Positions 34,579 to 36,977 of a DNA stretch of 36,977 nucleotides are shown in pieces. The stretch is taken from NCBI GenBank assembly GCA_964418755.1, contig CAYQNS010000017.1:1-36977 (forward strand), given 5' to 3'. The number at the start of each line of letters is the position of its first letter. Positions within the stretch are counted from its first letter, which is position 1. Under the pieces are notes generated by a model. It worked only from the letters and a program-made list of their open reading frames with translations. It was not told the origin of the DNA and did no database searches. The stretch is from 4572-123 sp964418755 (lineage in GTDB: Bacteria; Desulfobacterota; Desulfobacteria; Desulfobacterales; 4572-123). Position numbers and translations under genes: made by a program.

Positions 34579-34757
34579 CTCTTAGCAATTAACGGTTAGC
34601 TCCTATATTTTAGGAGTTTACCAGTAATGCGATTTTCACCCATTGGGTGAAATGATGACCTTTGACAATATATTGAAATTATTGTGCTGATTGCTAAAAG
34701 CCAACTGCTGATCGCTCAATTTACACTCATCATGTTTCATTATTAAAGGAAGCTGTC
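34579..34757. other. 179-bp spacer with repeat-like and palindromic DNA before pepA
   Basis: It contains related inverted words (AGCTCTTAGCAAT near 34577 and ATTGCTAAAAGC near 34692), a hairpin CTCCTA/TAGGAG (34600-34605, 34611-34616), and a perfect palindrome at 34634-34652. Confidence 0.5.
34634..34652 (+). promoter_or_regulatory. 19-bp perfect palindrome upstream of pepA
   Basis: TTTCACCCA-T-TGGGTGAAA, 105 bp before the pepA start. Either an operator for a dimeric regulator or a short hairpin. TTGACA starts at 34663, 10 bp beyond it. Confidence 0.45.
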
Positions 34758-36227
34758 ATGTTGAAATTAATATCCGTTAATTTTAAAAACGACCGGCTGA
34801 ACACACTGGTCATACCGGTTTGTGAAGACCGGCAAATTCATGAAAACAAAACCGTTACGGCCCAGATCGCCGAGGGCGAAAAGCTTCGGGAGTTTACCGG
34901 AAAAAAAGGCGACGAGATCATATTTTATTCTTCTCCCAAAATAAAAGCCGATCGAATTTTATTGCTTGGGGTTGGTAAATGTAAAGATCTCACAACCGGC
35001 TCCCTGCGGGAATGGTCCGGAACAGCCGTAAAAAAATGCATTAAATTAAAGCTGGAGAACTGTCATATAGCTGTTCCATCAGCCGGGAAAACCGGGTTGC
35101 ATACGGACCTGGTTCTGGAAGCCATGCTGGAGGGGGCCTGCCTTGGCAACCATATATTCGATAAATATAAATATGAAAAAAAGGAAACCTCCCTTGAACT
35201 GATCACCCTGATCGTACCGCCTGCGGCAGCAAAAAAATTCAGCCATCTCCCCTTGCAGGTATCTGCTGTATGCAGCGGCACCATTCTGGCCCGGGAGTGG
35301 GTCAGCACGCCATCCAATGAAAAAACACCGGCACAATTTGCCGCATCCATCATGGATCAGACCAAGGCAACCGATCTGAAAATAACTGTGCTGGATGAAA
35401 AAAAATTAAAGCAAAAAAAATTCGGGGCCTTGCTGGCGGTGGCTGCCGGCAGTCAAAATCGGCCGAGGCTGCTGATGCTGGAACATAAACCCAAAGGCGC
35501 TAAAAAAACCATTGCCCTGATCGGCAAGGGAGTCACATTTGACTCCGGCGGCATTAATCTGAAACTCACCGGATCACTGGACGGCATGAAAATGGATATG
35601 GCCGGTGCCGCGGCCGTGGCAGCTACCCTGATTACCGCATCAAAACTGAATGTCAATCTTCACATTGTCGGTGTCCTCCCGCTGGTGGAAAACATGCCTT
35701 CAGGCAATGCGGCCCGCCCTGGAGATATCGTCCGGACCTTTGCCGGCAAAACCGTGGAAATCGGCAATACCGATGCCGAAGGCAGACTGATTCTGGCGGA
35801 CGCCATGGCATATGCCATCCAGACCTTCAAGCCCCAGGCAGTGGTGGACATGGCAACCCTCACCGGAGCCTGCATCGTTGCTCTGGGTGAAAAAATCGCC
35901 GGCGTCTTTTCATCTGACGATGCACTGGCCCGCGCCATCGTCGAATCCGGCAAAAAAACAGGGGAACGCTGCTGGCACCTGCCTTTGCCCGAAGATTATA
36001 AAGAACTGCTCAAAAGCGATCTGGCCGACCTGAGCAATATGAGCAGTTCACGCTGGGGCGGAGCCATCACGGCCGCGCTGTTTTTATCTGAATTTGCCAA
36101 AGACACAGCCTGGGCACATATCGATATTGCCGGAACTGCCTTGATCAAAAAACCCGATGCCTTCTGCGCAGCCGGCGGAACCGGTTTCGGGGTACGGTTG
36201 CTCCTGGACTGGCTGAAAAACCTGTAA
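34758..36227 (+). CDS. pepA: Leucyl aminopeptidase, M17 family
   Basis: 489 residues. The N-terminal macro-like domain is followed by the M17 catalytic domain: IGKGVTFDSGGINLK (metal-binding Lys and Asp), MDMAGAAAV, and the family signature NTDAEGRLILADAM, which supplies Asp/Glu metal ligands and the catalytic Arg. It is a cytosolic, hexameric dizinc or Mn aminopeptidase with broad specificity. AAGGA is 8 bases before the ATG. It follows the GlmS-like gene after a 179-bp spacer with its own promoter-like elements. Confidence 0.96.
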   Translation: MLKLISVNFKNDRLNTLVIPVCEDRQIHENKTVTAQIAEGEKLREFTGKKGDEIIFYSSPKIKADRILLLGVGKCKDLTTGSLREWSGTAVKKCIKLKLENCHIAVPSAGKTGLHTDLVLEAMLEGACLGNHIFDKYKYEKKETSLELITLIVPPAAAKKFSHLPLQVSAVCSGTILAREWVSTPSNEKTPAQFAASIMDQTKATDLKITVLDEKKLKQKKFGALLAVAAGSQNRPRLLMLEHKPKGAKKTIALIGKGVTFDSGGINLKLTGSLDGMKMDMAGAAAVAATLITASKLNVNLHIVGVLPLVENMPSGNAARPGDIVRTFAGKTVEIGNTDAEGRLILADAMAYAIQTFKPQAVVDMATLTGACIVALGEKIAGVFSSDDALARAIVESGKKTGERCWHLPLPEDYKELLKSDLADLSNMSSSRWGGAITAALFLSEFAKDTAWAHIDIAGTALIKKPDAFCAAGGTGFGVRLLLDWLKNL

Positions 36228-36273
36228 TTGGGTACAGTTTGCCATTTTCGTTCAAACGGTGACGCTGACATAT

Positions 36274-36951
36274 ATGAAACCATACCGAATCCTGTTTATC
36301 GGCAACAGCCATACCTATCTGCACTACATGCCCCGGATGCTGGAACAACTCGCTAAAGCCGCAGGAAATCAAAGAAAGCTGCTGACAGAGCAGATCACCG
36401 GCGAGGGAGCCGGCCTGGAATGGCATTGGAAGAATCGCGCTACCCGGAATATGCTATCAAAAAAATCATGGGATTATGTTGTTCTTCAGGATCGCAGCGG
36501 CGGCCCCATTGAAGCCCCTGTTTCAATGCAGAAATATGCCCGTTTACTGGATGCGGAGATAAAAAAGCAGGGTGCCCGAACCCTGTTTTACATGACCTGG
36601 GCCAAACGCGACCAACCGGAAGCCCAGCAAATAATCCGGGATGCCTATGCCCGGGCGGCTCGGGAAACCGGTGCGCTGCTGGCACCGGTTGGAACTGCCT
36701 GGGAAAATGCTTTAAAAACAAACCCAAATTTGAGGCTCCACCATAAGGATGATCGTCATGCCAACCCGGCCGGTGCATATTTAAGTGCCTGTGTGTTTTT
36801 TGCGGTTATCTGTCGGACCAATCCGAAAGGGCTTCCGGGAATTTTGTATCTGAATGACCGCTGCCTTGTTGACCTGGGAAAGGATGAGGCCAGCTTCTTG
36901 CAGAAGATTGCTTTTGACGTGGTATATGTTTGTGATAGTAAGAATTCGTAA
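36274..36951 (+). CDS. SGNH/GDSL-like hydrolase
   Basis: 225 residues (a GTG at 36259 would add five). MKPYRILFIGNSHTYLHYMP gives the block I nucleophile as Ser in GNSHT. WDYVVLQDRSG supplies block II/III contacts, and DDRHANPAGAYLSACVF contains the DxxH catalytic pair. These fit SGNH hydrolases of the DUF4886-like type (esterase or deacetylase fold). There is no signal peptide, so a cytoplasmic location is likely. Substrate not readable. It is 46 bp after pepA on the same strand, possibly co-transcribed. Confidence 0.78.
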   Translation: MKPYRILFIGNSHTYLHYMPRMLEQLAKAAGNQRKLLTEQITGEGAGLEWHWKNRATRNMLSKKSWDYVVLQDRSGGPIEAPVSMQKYARLLDAEIKKQGARTLFYMTWAKRDQPEAQQIIRDAYARAARETGALLAPVGTAWENALKTNPNLRLHHKDDRHANPAGAYLSACVFFAVICRTNPKGLPGILYLNDRCLVDLGKDEASFLQKIAFDVVYVCDSKNS

Positions 36952-36977
36952 AAAAATTACAAAATCAGGGTAACACT

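Noticed and set aside
1..36977. tRNA, rRNA or CRISPR arrays
   Set aside because: No T-loop-like clusters, conserved rRNA stretches or regularly spaced repeats seen in any spacer.

Overview
The window looks like chromosomal core DNA of a Gram-negative anaerobe, most probably a sulfate-reducing Desulfobacterota member (Desulfobacterales-like). This is inferred from an outer-membrane assembly set (BamD, LptD), an ADP-forming acyl-CoA synthetase alpha subunit, a two-cluster ferredoxin, a cysteine synthase/cysteinyl-tRNA synthetase fusion, and the protein style overall. There is no rRNA, tRNA, CRISPR array, intact transposase or prophage.

Layout. 1-527 is a gene graveyard containing a collapsed type I methyltransferase (hsdM) remnant. 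528-3620 holds a SagB-type tandem nitroreductase (-) and an Old Yellow Enzyme-type oxidoreductase (+). 3640-4310 is decayed: the N-terminal third of a nitronate monooxygenase and the last ~40 codons of a PlsC acyltransferase face each other. 4391-5901 is trxA-bamD-rpmB (-), closed by a perfect 20-bp-stem terminator. 6105-10143 carries a lone ACD alpha subunit, then a phosphate module on the minus strand (two DUF47/PhoU-like proteins and a PiT permease). 10385-13137 is a convergent response regulator/histidine kinase pair with overlapping 3' ends. 13326-14917 has citrate synthase and a ferredoxin.

15180-21073 is a minus-strand series: surE, yhaM-like, tmk, the cysK-cysS fusion and an unrecognised 335-residue protein. 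After a 631-bp intergenic region with unusual potential RNA structure, the plus strand runs lptD, a NusG paralogue, an HU/IHF-type gene, holB, ricT (PSP1) and metG. holB-ricT-metG is a familiar bacterial order; tmk, often part of that set, lies on the other strand here. The right end has a monofunctional transpeptidase, a very large GlmS-like protein (1251 residues), leucyl aminopeptidase and an SGNH-like hydrolase.

The most unusual items are: (1) the CysK-CysRS fusion, whose synthetase half has lost the KMSKS lysine, altered HIGH and apparently swapped one zinc ligand; (2) the giant GlmS-like protein, with an internal rather than N-terminal nucleophile cysteine, a ~170-residue insert and a ~310-residue C-terminal extension; (3) two interleaved, mutually exclusive hairpins at 21335-21383; and (4) several intergenic repeat-like elements (4057-4126, 21212-21286, 29158-29278, 34571-34705). 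All functional statements rest on reading motifs by eye; no database search was run.
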